Part shown: piece after piece, positions 1-8,035 of the stretch
Layout: each line of letters opens with the position of its first letter
Numbering within the stretch: the stretch's first letter is position 1
Translations under genes and position numbers: made by a program
Assembly (NCBI GenBank): GCA_038230255.1
Contig: JBBRNP010000001.1
Span: forward strand, 434,001-498,000
Length of the DNA stretch: 64,000 nt
Direction: 5' to 3'
Origin: AV40 sp038230255
GTDB lineage: Bacteria > Verrucomicrobiota > Verrucomicrobiia > Chthoniobacterales > UBA10450
The notes under the pieces: generated by a model
The model's input: only the letters and a program-made list of their open reading frames with translations
The model's database searches: none
Told to the model about the DNA's origin: nothing

Positions 1-1211
1 TTCCGGCCGACGCCGACGTGGTCGTGATCGGTAACGCGATGAAGCGCGGTAATCCGGAAGTGGAAGCGGTCCTAAACCGGAAACTCTTCTATCTCTCGCT
101 GCCCGAAGTTCTGAAAAATTATTTTCTGCGCGGCAAACACAACCTCGTCGTCACCGGGACCCACGGGAAAACGACGACTACATCGTTGCTGACCTGGATC
201 ATGGAAAAAGGCGGGCGCAGACCGGGTTATCTCATCGGCGGTATTCCGAAAAATCTCGGCCAGGGAGCGCGGCTGAATGATTCCAAATATTTCGTGATCG
301 AAGGCGACGAATACGACAGCGCCTTCTTCGATAAACGCTCGAAGTTCGTTCATTACCTTCCCGAGTTGGTGATCGTAAACAATATCGAGTTCGATCACGC
401 CGACATCTTCAACAACATCGACGAGATCAAGCTGAGCTTTAAGCGGCTTCTCAACATCGTTCCGCAGAATGGAATGGTTTTGTTAAATGGCGATGATCGT
501 AACTGCGTCGAGGTCGCAAAGGATTGCCTGGCGCAAATGGTCGAGGTCGGTTTCTCCAAGAACTGCGCCCAACGGATCCGGGACGTTGTCTATTCGCCCG
601 ATGGTTCGCGTTTCCAACTTGGCGATGACGTTTACGAGATTCCGCTGGTCGGCGAGTTCAATGTGCGCAATGCGGCGATGGCGGCGACGGCTGCGCGTTT
701 TTACGACGTGCCCAAAGCGGAGGTCGAAAATGCGCTGAAAAGTTTCAAAGGGATCGCGCGGCGGCAGGAAGTGCGCGGCGAAGCGCGGGGTGTGAAAGTG
801 ATCGACGACTTCGGCCATCATCCGACCGCGATCGGGCAAACGTTGCGAGGTTTGCGGCAGCGTTATCAAGGCCAGCGGCTTTGGGCGATCTTCGAGCCGC
901 GCTCGAACACGACCCGGCGCGCGATTTTTCAAAAAGAACTTCCGGAGGCGCTCAAGCAAGCAGACGGCGTTTTCATCGCGCAGGTTGCGCGGCTGGACCA
1001 AATTCCGGAAGCGGAGCGATTGCATCCTGAGGAAATGGTAAAAGAAATTTCGGAGGACGGACGGCCGGCCTTTTACGAAAAAAATGCCGATGCAATTGTC
1101 GATCGAATCACGCCGCTATTGAAAGAGAAAGACGTTGTCGTGGTGTTCAGCAACGGGGGATTCGACAACATCCACGAAAAGCTGCTCGCGCGGCTGAAGG
1201 AAAAACTGTAG
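1..1211 (+). CDS. mpl: UDP-MurNAc:L-Ala-gamma-D-Glu-mDap ligase, 5' truncated by window edge
   Basis: Cytoplasmic Mur-family ligase of murein recycling: it joins the tripeptide L-Ala-D-Glu-meso-Dap to UDP-MurNAc using ATP. The frame is open from base 3 (reading PADADVVVIGNA), so the N-terminal nucleotide-binding part lies outside the window. Visible features are the P-loop TGTHGKTTT, the block EGDEYDSAFFDKRSKF followed by NNIEFDHADIF, and a C-terminal Mur ligase domain with DDFGHHPTAI. The EGDEYDSAFFD block is typical of Mpl and separates it from MurC. The stop codon TAG lies inside the REP hairpin that follows. I see no frameshift. About 60 N-terminal residues are missing compared with the usual 450-460. 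Confidence 0.93.
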   Translation, partial: PADADVVVIGNAMKRGNPEVEAVLNRKLFYLSLPEVLKNYFLRGKHNLVVTGTHGKTTTTSLLTWIMEKGGRRPGYLIGGIPKNLGQGARLNDSKYFVIEGDEYDSAFFDKRSKFVHYLPELVIVNNIEFDHADIFNNIDEIKLSFKRLLNIVPQNGMVLLNGDDRNCVEVAKDCLAQMVEVGFSKNCAQRIRDVVYSPDGSRFQLGDDVYEIPLVGEFNVRNAAMAATAARFYDVPKAEVENALKSFKGIARRQEVRGEARGVKVIDDFGHHPTAIGQTLRGLRQRYQGQRLWAIFEPRSNTTRRAIFQKELPEALKQADGVFIAQVARLDQIPEAERLHPEEMVKEISEDGRPAFYEKNADAIVDRITPLLKEKDVVVVFSNGGFDNIHEKLLARLKEKL

Positions 1212-1230
1212 CGGCGGTCTATGACCGCCG
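1207..1230 (+). repeat. REP hairpin, left copy beside RAYT gene
   Basis: The sequence begins TGTAG and forms a perfect stem CGGCGGTC / GACCGCCG around the loop TAT. The same sequence occurs inverted at 1708-1731 and again at 41193-41216. The TAG of the head is the stop codon of mpl, and the ATG in the loop is the annotated start of the transposase gene. Confidence 0.85.
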
Positions 1231-1703
1231 AAACTCCGCGGCCTCAGCGCCTGGGTCGACTCGAAACAGTTTTCGTGGACTCGCCGATCTATTTCGTCAC
1301 GGCATGTACCAATAGGCGCCGTAAAATTCTTGCGCGGTCGTGGATTCATCAAAGTTTCGTAGAATTCGCAAACCAAGGTCCGGAATTCGGAGCTTGGATC
1401 GGTTGCTACGTTCTCATGCCTGATCACTTCCATGCGTTCATCGCACTTGATGAGGAAAAAATTACGCTGGCGAATTGGATGAAGTCATTGAAGAACGCGG
1501 TTTCGAAAACTTTACGGGCTCGAAATGTTTCGGGGCCGCATTGGCAGAAAGCATTTTTCGATCACGTATTGCGCAGTTCTGAGTCGTACAGCGAAAAATG
1601 GGAGTACGTCCATGCTAATCCGGTGCGGGCCGGCTTGGTTGAGCGAGCGGAGGATTGGCCATTTCAGGGCGAAATTTTTTCGCTCGAGTACCGATCTGAA
1701 TGA
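1221..1703 (+). CDS. REP-associated tyrosine transposase (Y1_Tnp / RAYT)
   Basis: Single-strand DNA transposase of the HUH superfamily, 160 residues, the normal RAYT size. Visible signatures are the opening strand YFVTACTNRRR, the metal-binding HUH motif in YVLMPDHFHAFI, and the C-terminal helix WEYVHANPVRAGLV, which carries the presumed catalytic tyrosine. RAYTs cut and rejoin REP hairpins. The ATG lies in the loop of the left REP and has no clear Shine-Dalgarno sequence, so the true start could be a few codons later, near LGRLETVF. The end falls just before the right, inverted REP. The frame is intact and motifs are complete, so the enzyme may be active. Confidence 0.9.
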   Translation: MTAETPRPQRLGRLETVFVDSPIYFVTACTNRRRKILARSWIHQSFVEFANQGPEFGAWIGCYVLMPDHFHAFIALDEEKITLANWMKSLKNAVSKTLRARNVSGPHWQKAFFDHVLRSSESYSEKWEYVHANPVRAGLVERAEDWPFQGEIFSLEYRSE

Positions 1704-1707
1704 AAGA

Positions 1708-1731
1708 CGGCGGTCATAGACCGCCGCTACA
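1708..1731 (-). repeat. REP hairpin, right inverted copy
   Basis: Reverse complement of the hairpin at 1207-1230: CGGCGGTC, loop ATA, GACCGCCG, ending in CTACA. It lies directly after the RAYT stop codon. Confidence 0.85.
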
Positions 1732-1785
1732 ACAAATCCCCTCGCTTGCGCTCGGATGACACCGCGGCTGATTGATGATGAAAAA

Positions 1786-2244
1786 TTATTTCTCCGCCGC
1801 GCTCGTGTGGTCGTGCACGATTCGCCAGCCTTCGGGAAAATGGCGAAGAATTAACGTGAAACGTCCGTGCGGCTGATCATTCGCCCGTTTCAATTTCCAA
1901 CTGCCAAGCGCGACGACTGAATCGTTACCTAAGGGTGTGATTTCGAGATGGGAAAACGTCAGTGTTCCCATTTTGGCGCGGTCGGAATATTTCTTTTTGT
2001 AACGATCCAAAACTTTCTGCCAGCCGCGCGTTACTTCATCACCGGAAACGAAAACAGTTTCCTCAGAGCGCCAGTAGCCATTCATGAACGCGTCGATGTC
2101 GCCGCGGTTCCACGCTTCCTGCTGAGCCTGAAGAACGTTTTCAATTTCCGACGCCGCATCGCTCCTTGGCGATTCGGCAAGGATCGATGTCGATCCAAGG
2201 ATCGCGGCAAGGCCTATAAGCGCGAAATGGATCGAAGATTTCAT
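1786..2244 (-). CDS. secreted NTF2-like (SnoaL/DUF4440-type) protein
   Basis: 152-residue protein with a Sec signal peptide (MKSSIHFALIGLAAILGSTSILA). The mature part has the NTF2-like pattern: a first helix with QAQQEAWNRGDIDAFMNGYW, then a region with VFVSGDEVTRGWQKVLDRY, and final strands ending WRIVHDHTS. These folds bind small ligands or act as accessory domains; the substrate cannot be told from sequence. It would be exported to the periplasm. A CATTCCGA repeat lies immediately upstream of its start, at 2253-2354, so any promoter must lie in or beyond that repeat. Confidence 0.8.
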   Translation of the reverse strand: MKSSIHFALIGLAAILGSTSILAESPRSDAASEIENVLQAQQEAWNRGDIDAFMNGYWRSEETVFVSGDEVTRGWQKVLDRYKKKYSDRAKMGTLTFSHLEITPLGNDSVVALGSWKLKRANDQPHGRFTLILRHFPEGWRIVHDHTSAAEK

Positions 2245-2252
2245 CTCCTGTC

Positions 2253-2354
2253 TGTCATTCCGACCGAAGTGGAGGAATCTCTAAATATTTCAGTCATGCA
2301 CTCGTTTCCAAAACGGAAATATCCAGAGATGTCTCGACTTCGCTCGACATGACA
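2253..2354. repeat. CATTCCGA palindromic repeat, short form (copy 1)
   Basis: Starts TGTCATTCCGACCGAAGTGG and ends CGACTTCGCTCGACATGACA. The ends are imperfect inverted repeats, and the centre carries AGGAATCTCTAAATA and CCAGAGATGTCT. Related copies are at 42326-42503, 43963-44143 and 46565-46661. It behaves like a non-coding MITE-like or hairpin repeat. Confidence 0.85.
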
Positions 2355-2362
2355 AAATGCGG

Positions 2363-2881
2363 CTACGGCGTCGCTGTCGGCGTAGGCGTCGGTTCCGAGA
2401 ATTTTCTGTAGGTTATGAAAAGCTTGGCTCCGGGGACTGGCGGCACGCTCAAAGTCACCGGGCCAGGTATCGTTACTGGTTTAATGAACTCCGGTGGAGA
2501 TGTACCGGGATCGATGATTGTCGCTGTCAGTACCGTTTGTGGAGGCGGTGTCGGGGTCGGCGTGGGTGTAGGACTCGGGGTGGCAGTCGGCGTGGGCGTT
2601 GCAGATGGAGTCGGTGTTGGCGTGCCGCTTGGAGTCGCGGTTGGCGTAGGAGTCGGTGTTGGCGTGGCGGTGGGAGTAGCGAAATTTACAATCGCAACAC
2701 CACGTTGGGTGCCGCCTTGTTGGGTAAAGTTTTGGATCCGAAGAAAAACTTTGTTGGGGACAACTACCGTCAAAGTCGGGCTTGTGTCCGTAATTATCGC
2801 GCTGTGGAAAGGACTCGCAATCAGAACCGAAGCGATAACGCAAAGGCAGCTGATTAAGAGTGCCGCCGAATGCTTGCTCAT
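2363..2881 (-). CDS. secreted protein with internal Thr-Pro repeat (paralogue of next gene)
   Basis: 172 residues. The N-terminus MSKHSAALLISCLCVIASVL is a signal peptide. The flanking blocks VFLRIQNFTQQGGTQRGVAIV and TVLTATIIDPGTSP ... GAKLFITYRKFSE match the neighbouring gene (2924-3301) block by block. Here the middle is replaced by about 45 residues of TPTP/TATP repeats, and a shorter TPTPTATP tail ends the protein. The function is unknown; the shape suggests a small beta-sandwich surface domain with a stiff extended linker. The repeat DNA is a low-complexity GGCGTNGGNGTC-like tract, prone to slippage. No recognised domain. Confidence 0.65.
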   Translation of the reverse strand: MSKHSAALLISCLCVIASVLIASPFHSAIITDTSPTLTVVVPNKVFLRIQNFTQQGGTQRGVAIVNFATPTATPTPTPTPTATPSGTPTPTPSATPTPTATPSPTPTPTPTPPPQTVLTATIIDPGTSPPEFIKPVTIPGPVTLSVPPVPGAKLFITYRKFSEPTPTPTATP

Positions 2882-2923
2882 TTACGTCGTGCGATTAGAG
2901 CCGAAATTTTGCGAGCGTTGCTG

Positions 2924-3301
2924 CTAGTCCGAACTTTTCCTGTAGCTGACGAAACAATCCGTTGCGCCACTACCGCACATCACCGCGACATTTGCAGGGC
3001 CGGCGATCACCACGTCATTTATAACCTCTAACGAGCCAGGAGAAGTATCGGCCGGATCCAAAATGGCAGCGGTAAGTACATTGGTAGGTCCGCCCGTGTG
3101 GGTTGTGACCATCACAACGCCTCGCGAACTTCCGGCACCATTTTGCGTGAAGTTGCGGATCACCAAGAACTGATCGTTAGCCACGTGGGGAAGCGATTGA
3201 GTATTGCCTCCTGTTATGACCATGCTCTTGAAGTCACCTGCGAAAGTCGTGCCGGCGAATCCGGAGAGAACGAGCGCGAAAATTCGGAGAAGATTTTTCA
3301 T
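2924..3301 (-). CDS. small secreted protein of unknown function (paralogue without Thr-Pro repeat)
   Basis: The start at MKNLLRIFALVLSGFAGTTFA gives a clear signal peptide and a 125-residue protein; the frame extends upstream, but the residues there do not look coding. The mature part contains FLVIRNFTQNGAGSSRGVVMV, TNVLTAAILDPADTSPGSLE, VIAGPANVAVMCGSGATDCF and VSYRKSSD. These blocks align in order with the gene 40 bases downstream, so the pair is a tandem duplication. Two cysteines (MCGSGATDC) may form a disulfide here and are absent from the paralogue. No known family recognised. Confidence 0.65.
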   Translation of the reverse strand: MKNLLRIFALVLSGFAGTTFAGDFKSMVITGGNTQSLPHVANDQFLVIRNFTQNGAGSSRGVVMVTTHTGGPTNVLTAAILDPADTSPGSLEVINDVVIAGPANVAVMCGSGATDCFVSYRKSSD

Positions 3302-3453
3302 GAACCGGGGGAATGCGATGTTTACAAGCATGATATTCTTAATATGAGATCGCGTGCGATGTCCAGTTCGGGGCTGACTTTTCTTCGCGCCGCAAAGGCG
3401 AAGCAAATTGACCCGCTATCAGGCATCTGGTAGCATCGGCCACCATTAATTCC

Positions 3454-5853
3454 GTGCATCGATCGGTTCTGTTGCTTGCCGTCGCCAGTTCGAGCTTCGC
3501 TCAAGTTGCGCCCGTTGCGCAGCCTGCCAAAACGCCTCCGGTCGCCGGTCAACCAGCGCGTCCGGCGCCGTCTGTGCCGCGAGTCGTTGCTCCGCCCGCA
3601 CAAGCGGCGCAGACACCGCCGCCGCCGGCTGGCGCTCCGCAAATGGTGCGGCTCCAATTTCCAAACAGCGATGTAGTGGACGTGCTGCGGTTTTATGAAT
3701 CGCTCACCGGCAAAAAGCTGATCATGGACAATTTTGTCACTGGCAAAATCAACATTTTCATCAGCAAAGACGTGCCGCGCGAAGAGGCGATCAAGATCAT
3801 CGAGATGAGTTTATTGCTTAACGACTTTTCGTTGATCCCATCGGAAGAGGGCGACGTCGTGAAAGTCATCGGCGTTGGAAAAAATCCCCGCACCACCGGC
3901 GTCCCAGTCGTGTCGGAAGAAACGGAGATTCCTGACGGCGATCACGTCATCAGTTATTTGTTCAAGCTGCACTACGCAGATCCGCAGGAGTTAATGCAGG
4001 CGCTTGGCCAGTATCTTTCGCCCCCGAAACCGTACACGTCGTTTCTGGCGCTGCCAAAAGCAGGTGCGGTTTTGGTGACTGAGAACTCGAGCGTGATTCG
4101 CACTCTGGCGCGAATCATCAATCAAGTGGACGTGCCGCCCGCTGAAGTCGTGAGCGAATTCATCAAACTCGAGCGCGCCGATGCCGGCAAAGTGGTGGAC
4201 ATGCTCAAAGACATTTTCGAGAAGGGCGACCGAACTGGCGCGCCCGGTACCGTGCGTGGCGTTCGGCCAGGCCAGCCCAATGTGCCCCAGCCGGTCGAGG
4301 TCAGCGAGTTGGCGGGATTGACGGCATTGACGGAGGAGTCAGTTGTGGTCGGCAAAATAAAATTGTCGGCTGATGTGCGCACCAATCGTATCCACGTGAT
4401 CACACGGCCGGTGAACATGCCTTTTGTTCGCAAGCTTATTGCCGAGTTCGATGCGAATGTTGAATTCGCCAAACCGGTCACGCGCGCACTCAATTATATC
4501 TCCGCGGCGGACGTCTTACCGGTGATCGTGCAAGCGCTGAGCGAGCCTGGGCAGACGGGTGGCGGCGCGGAAGGCGCTGCTCCGGGACCGGGAGCGAGTC
4601 CAGGTCAGCCGCGCCGGACGACAACTGCGGTCGCGACCGGCGGCGGCCTCGCCACCACATCGACATCGACTACAGGCACGGGCAGCAGCGGCACGGGCGG
4701 GGGTGGTGGGACGCTTAATATCTCGGAAGAACTCCAGACCCAGGCGGTCGATACCACGCCGAAAGCTGTCACGATCGGCAACGCCAAGATTATCGCCGAT
4801 CAACGTGCCAACTCCATCATCATGCTCGGTAATCAGGAAGTGGTCGTGAAAGTGGGAAAGATTTTGGACGAGATGGACGTGAAAGCGCCGCAGGTCGCGC
4901 TTAGCACTGTCATCGGCGAGTTGACACTTACCGACGACGAAGAGTTTGGGGTCGATTACTTTTTTCGAGCAAACAAAAGGGTCGCCGGCACAACGAACTT
5001 TACCGGGATTAAGCCATTTGCTGGCGGCGGTACCACGACGACCGGCGGAAGTGTTTTTGATCCGGGTAATCTGATTAGCTTTACGCAACTGGCGACAAAT
5101 GCTGCGAGCGGAGCAAACGTCTATCTCGCTGCTGGAAATGCGCTCGCTGCGGTGGTGCACGTTCTGGAATCGACTGGTCGCTTCCGTGTCATCAATCGGC
5201 CGGTTGTTTTTACGAGCAATAATAAGAAGGCGATCATCGCGTCGGGAACTGAGATTCCAGTTCCAGTCAGCACCTTATCTTCAGTCGTTGGGGCAAATAA
5301 CACGGTCTCGGGAACAAATATTGGGCAGCAATCGAACATCGAGTTCAAAAGAGTCGCGCTTCAACTTGAAGTTGTCCCGTTGATCAATTCCGAAAGAGAA
5401 GTGTCGCTCGATATCCTCCAGAAGCTGGACAGCCTCGCCGAGTCCATCAATGTGAACGGCAACTTAATTCCAAAAATTGCCACTCGTTATGTGAGAACGA
5501 ATGTTTCGGCGCCGAGCGGTGCCACGATCGTTCTTGGCGGTCTGATCACCGACAGTAAGCGGAAGAACGTCAAAGGCATTCCGATTCTCGATCGAATCCC
5601 GTACCTGGGCGCTCTTTTTCGCAGTACCATTTCCACGAACATGCGCAGTGAGTTAATTATTTTGATGTGCCCGGAAGTGACGATGACAAATCTTGAGCTT
5701 CACAAGTTGCGCGAAAAGATTGAGGACCACACTCATTTCGGACCCGAACTCGATCAGGGCTATTGTCCAGATTGTCCGCCGAAAGCGACCCAGGAAAAGC
5801 AATTGCCGCCGCCAGATCTGCCGTTTGGGAGAGCACCGATTAAGAGCAAATAA
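3454..5853 (+). CDS. gspD: secretin (GspD/PilQ-type outer-membrane channel)
   Basis: Ring-forming outer-membrane channel of a type II secretion or type IV pilus system, 799 residues. The GTG start gives a short signal peptide (VHRSVLLLAVASSSFA), then a Pro-rich stretch to about residue 65. An N0/N1 domain follows (VVDVLRFYESLTGKKLIMDN), then further N-domains (VISYLFKLHYADPQELMQAL; EFIKLERADAGKVVDMLKDI), a Gly/Thr/Ser-rich spacer around residues 365-425, and the secretin core. The core shows the motif VLGGLITDSKRKNVKGIPIL near residue 692, followed by DRIPYLGALFRST. The gene runs straight into a small exported protein (3-base gap) and then the traffic ATPase, so the three form one transcription unit. 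Whether the machine secretes proteins or builds pili cannot be decided from these genes alone. Confidence 0.9.
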   Translation: MHRSVLLLAVASSSFAQVAPVAQPAKTPPVAGQPARPAPSVPRVVAPPAQAAQTPPPPAGAPQMVRLQFPNSDVVDVLRFYESLTGKKLIMDNFVTGKINIFISKDVPREEAIKIIEMSLLLNDFSLIPSEEGDVVKVIGVGKNPRTTGVPVVSEETEIPDGDHVISYLFKLHYADPQELMQALGQYLSPPKPYTSFLALPKAGAVLVTENSSVIRTLARIINQVDVPPAEVVSEFIKLERADAGKVVDMLKDIFEKGDRTGAPGTVRGVRPGQPNVPQPVEVSELAGLTALTEESVVVGKIKLSADVRTNRIHVITRPVNMPFVRKLIAEFDANVEFAKPVTRALNYISAADVLPVIVQALSEPGQTGGGAEGAAPGPGASPGQPRRTTTAVATGGGLATTSTSTTGTGSSGTGGGGGTLNISEELQTQAVDTTPKAVTIGNAKIIADQRANSIIMLGNQEVVVKVGKILDEMDVKAPQVALSTVIGELTLTDDEEFGVDYFFRANKRVAGTTNFTGIKPFAGGGTTTTGGSVFDPGNLISFTQLATNAASGANVYLAAGNALAAVVHVLESTGRFRVINRPVVFTSNNKKAIIASGTEIPVPVSTLSSVVGANNTVSGTNIGQQSNIEFKRVALQLEVVPLINSEREVSLDILQKLDSLAESINVNGNLIPKIATRYVRTNVSAPSGATIVLGGLITDSKRKNVKGIPILDRIPYLGALFRSTISTNMRSELIILMCPEVTMTNLELHKLREKIEDHTHFGPELDQGYCPDCPPKATQEKQLPPPDLPFGRAPIKSK

Positions 5854-5856
5854 ATT

Positions 5857-6276
5857 ATGAAAAATTCCTTCGCAGCTTTGCTCATCATCACATTCAGCGC
5901 CGTTATTGTCCGGGCCGACCTCAACGATATATTCTTTGATCGGCCGTTTTTTCATCACACCGACACATTGGCACCGCGCGACGATTGGGGACTATTACAT
6001 CAAAGCCGAACGACGCTTTACGAGACCGATTTTGCATCGCGCTACAGCCCGCGCGCGGCTTATTATGGGATGTCTGGCCGCGAGCTGATCACGCAACCGG
6101 CTTACGTTGGTGCGTTGCAGCGCGATTTGTCACGACTCGGCTATTATTGCGGCCCGATCGACGGCGTCTTTTCCGATGAAGTCAGCGAAGCAATTGCGAG
6201 TCTGCAGAAGAATTATTCGATGCGTGTCACCGGAACATTGACGGTTCCGGTCCGGCGCGTGCTGCATTTACCCTAA
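5857..6276 (+). CDS. small exported protein with peptidoglycan-binding-like domain
   Basis: 139 residues. A signal peptide (MKNSFAALLIITFSAVIVRA) precedes about 65 residues of unknown character. The C-terminal part, VGALQRDLSRLGYYCGPIDGVFSDEVSEAIASLQKNY, has the PG_binding_1 pattern (a short three-helix fold that holds murein stem peptides). It ends VTGTLTVPVRRVLHLP. It sits between the secretin and the ATPase genes, so a role in anchoring or threading the secretin through the cell wall is plausible, but this is inference from position. Confidence 0.72.
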   Translation: MKNSFAALLIITFSAVIVRADLNDIFFDRPFFHHTDTLAPRDDWGLLHQSRTTLYETDFASRYSPRAAYYGMSGRELITQPAYVGALQRDLSRLGYYCGPIDGVFSDEVSEAIASLQKNYSMRVTGTLTVPVRRVLHLP

Positions 6277-6295
6277 CTTGGGGTAAACTAGCGCG

Positions 6296-8035
6296 GTGAA
6301 TCCGACGGCCAGCCAGTCAGTTATCGATCTTTTGCTCGCGAGCGGCGTGGAGTCGCGCGAGGAAGCGCTGCAGCTTGCCCAAAACATGAACGGCGGCTCC
6401 TGGACGGCGCAGGTGCTCGATTCCGGAAAAGTCGACGAGCAACGTTTTCTCAGCGTAATCGGAAATTTTTTCCGCGTGCCGGTGGTCTCGATCGATCCGA
6501 AAACGATCGATCGCGAGACATTGTCGATCTTGCCGAGCCGCTTTGTTTTCCAACATCACATTCTGCCGATCGAGATTAAAGAAAGTTCGGTCGTGCTCGC
6601 GACTTACGATTTGTTCAACTCGTTAGGTCGTCAGCTCGCCGGTCAGCTTTTGAAAAAGCCGGCGGAATGGGTGCTGGTGCCGCGCCCGCAACTGCTGCGC
6701 GCGATGAAGACGCTTTATGGCGTCGGTGCGGAAACGTTCGACGAAATTCTCAAATCGAAACGAGACTTCGAAATTTTGCAGGAAGGCGAAACCGCAACCG
6801 ACATCAGCTCGGACGATCCGGAAGCCTCAGTGGTGAAATTCGTGAACCAGATCATCCGCGAAGCGATCGTCGAGCGCGCGACCGATATTCATGTCGAGCC
6901 GCTCGAGAACGACATTCGGATTCGTTACCGGATCGACGGAATCCTGCACGAAGTTGCGGTGCCGCCACAGTTGCGCTTGCTCCACTCGGCCATCATTTCG
7001 CGATTGAAGGTGATGTCGCACATGGACATCGCCGAGCGGCGTTTGCCGCAGGACGGGCGCATGAATTTGCACGCAGGTAACCAGGAGATCGACGTCCGCG
7101 TTTCGACCATCCCGACGGTGAACGGCGAATCAATCAGTCTGCGTTTGCTCAGTCGCGGCGGCCAGCAGTTCGGATTCGACCGGCTGGACATGAGCAAGGA
7201 GCAGGAGAAAACGATCCGGCATCAGCTGGCACAGCCGAACGGAATCATTTTGCTCACGGGGCCGACCGGCTGCGGAAAATCGACATCGTTGTATTGCTTT
7301 TTGAGCACGATCAATTCGGTCTCCCGTCGCATCATCACGATCGAAGAACCGGTCGAATACAAATTGCCCGGCGTTTTGCAGATGGACGTGAAACCAGAGA
7401 TCGATTTCACGTTCGCGCTCGGTCTGCGGCACATTTTGCGACAGGACCCGAACGTGGTCATGGTCGGCGAAATCCGCGATGTCGAAACCGCGGACATCGC
7501 GATTCGCGCGGCGATGACCGGCCACCTCGTCTTCAGCACGCTGCACACAAACGATGCCGTCGGCGGGATCACCCGTTTGCTCGACATGGACGTCGAGCCA
7601 TTCCTGCTCGCTTCAGTCGTGAAATCGTTCATCGCGCAACGATTGGTGCGCACGATTTGTCCGGAGTGCGCCGAGAAGGTTGATTATCCGAGCGAATATT
7701 TGGCCGAGATCGGGTTCCCGGTGAAAGAACTCGGCACCAAATTCATGCGCGGCAAAGGCTGCGAACACTGCCGGCACACCGGTTATCAAGGCCGCGCTGC
7801 CATTTACGAAATCTGCGTCGTGACCGAGCCGTTACGGAAGTTGATCATGCAAAAGAAGGATGGCGGCGAGCTCAAGCAATGCGCCATCGCCGAAGGCATG
7901 GAAACATTGCGGCAGGACGGTTGGCGCCGGGTCGCGACAGGCAGCACGACTATTGAAGAAGTCGTCCGCGTTACCCAAACGGACGAAGTGATGGCGGAAA
8001 CCACCGAAGACGCCGAGCCCGTTGGAAAGCGCTAG
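6296..8035 (+). CDS. gspE: type II secretion / type IV pilus assembly ATPase (GspE/PilB)
   Basis: Cytoplasmic hexameric ATPase that drives pseudopilus or pilus assembly, 579 residues with a GTG start. The N-terminal T2SSE_N-like domain (about 1-150) is followed by the ATPase core: Walker A GPTGCGKSTS near residue 321, the Asp box, Walker B VVMVGEIRDVETADIA near 386, and the His box STLHTNDAVG. A four-cysteine zinc site, CPEC near 454 and CEHC near 487, marks the GspE/PilB group and separates it from PilT retraction ATPases. A 20-base gap separates it from the gene before. Its stop abuts the stop of convergent rpe. Confidence 0.92.
   Translation: MNPTASQSVIDLLLASGVESREEALQLAQNMNGGSWTAQVLDSGKVDEQRFLSVIGNFFRVPVVSIDPKTIDRETLSILPSRFVFQHHILPIEIKESSVVLATYDLFNSLGRQLAGQLLKKPAEWVLVPRPQLLRAMKTLYGVGAETFDEILKSKRDFEILQEGETATDISSDDPEASVVKFVNQIIREAIVERATDIHVEPLENDIRIRYRIDGILHEVAVPPQLRLLHSAIISRLKVMSHMDIAERRLPQDGRMNLHAGNQEIDVRVSTIPTVNGESISLRLLSRGGQQFGFDRLDMSKEQEKTIRHQLAQPNGIILLTGPTGCGKSTSLYCFLSTINSVSRRIITIEEPVEYKLPGVLQMDVKPEIDFTFALGLRHILRQDPNVVMVGEIRDVETADIAIRAAMTGHLVFSTLHTNDAVGGITRLLDMDVEPFLLASVVKSFIAQRLVRTICPECAEKVDYPSEYLAEIGFPVKELGTKFMRGKGCEHCRHTGYQGRAAIYEICVVTEPLRKLIMQKKDGGELKQCAIAEGMETLRQDGWRRVATGSTTIEEVVRVTQTDEVMAETTEDAEPVGKR

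Larger units (their letters stand above)
1207..1731 (+). mobile_element. REPtron: RAYT gene bracketed by inverted REP hairpins
   Basis: One transposase-like gene sits between two copies of the same 24-base hairpin in opposite orientation, the arrangement described for REP-associated tyrosine transposases (RAYTs), which are thought to spread REP sequences. Further copies lie elsewhere in the window (41193-41216, a partial copy at 43931-43957, and a related subtype at 59512-59550 and 60426-60455). RAYTs are normally single-copy and domesticated; mobility of the gene itself is not shown. Confidence 0.75.

Noticed and set aside
2415..2927. Plus-strand frame with GVGVGV repeats opposite the Thr-Pro protein
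   Set aside because: Antisense of the Thr-Pro repeat. The minus strand has a signal peptide and aligns with its paralogue, so it is the coding one.
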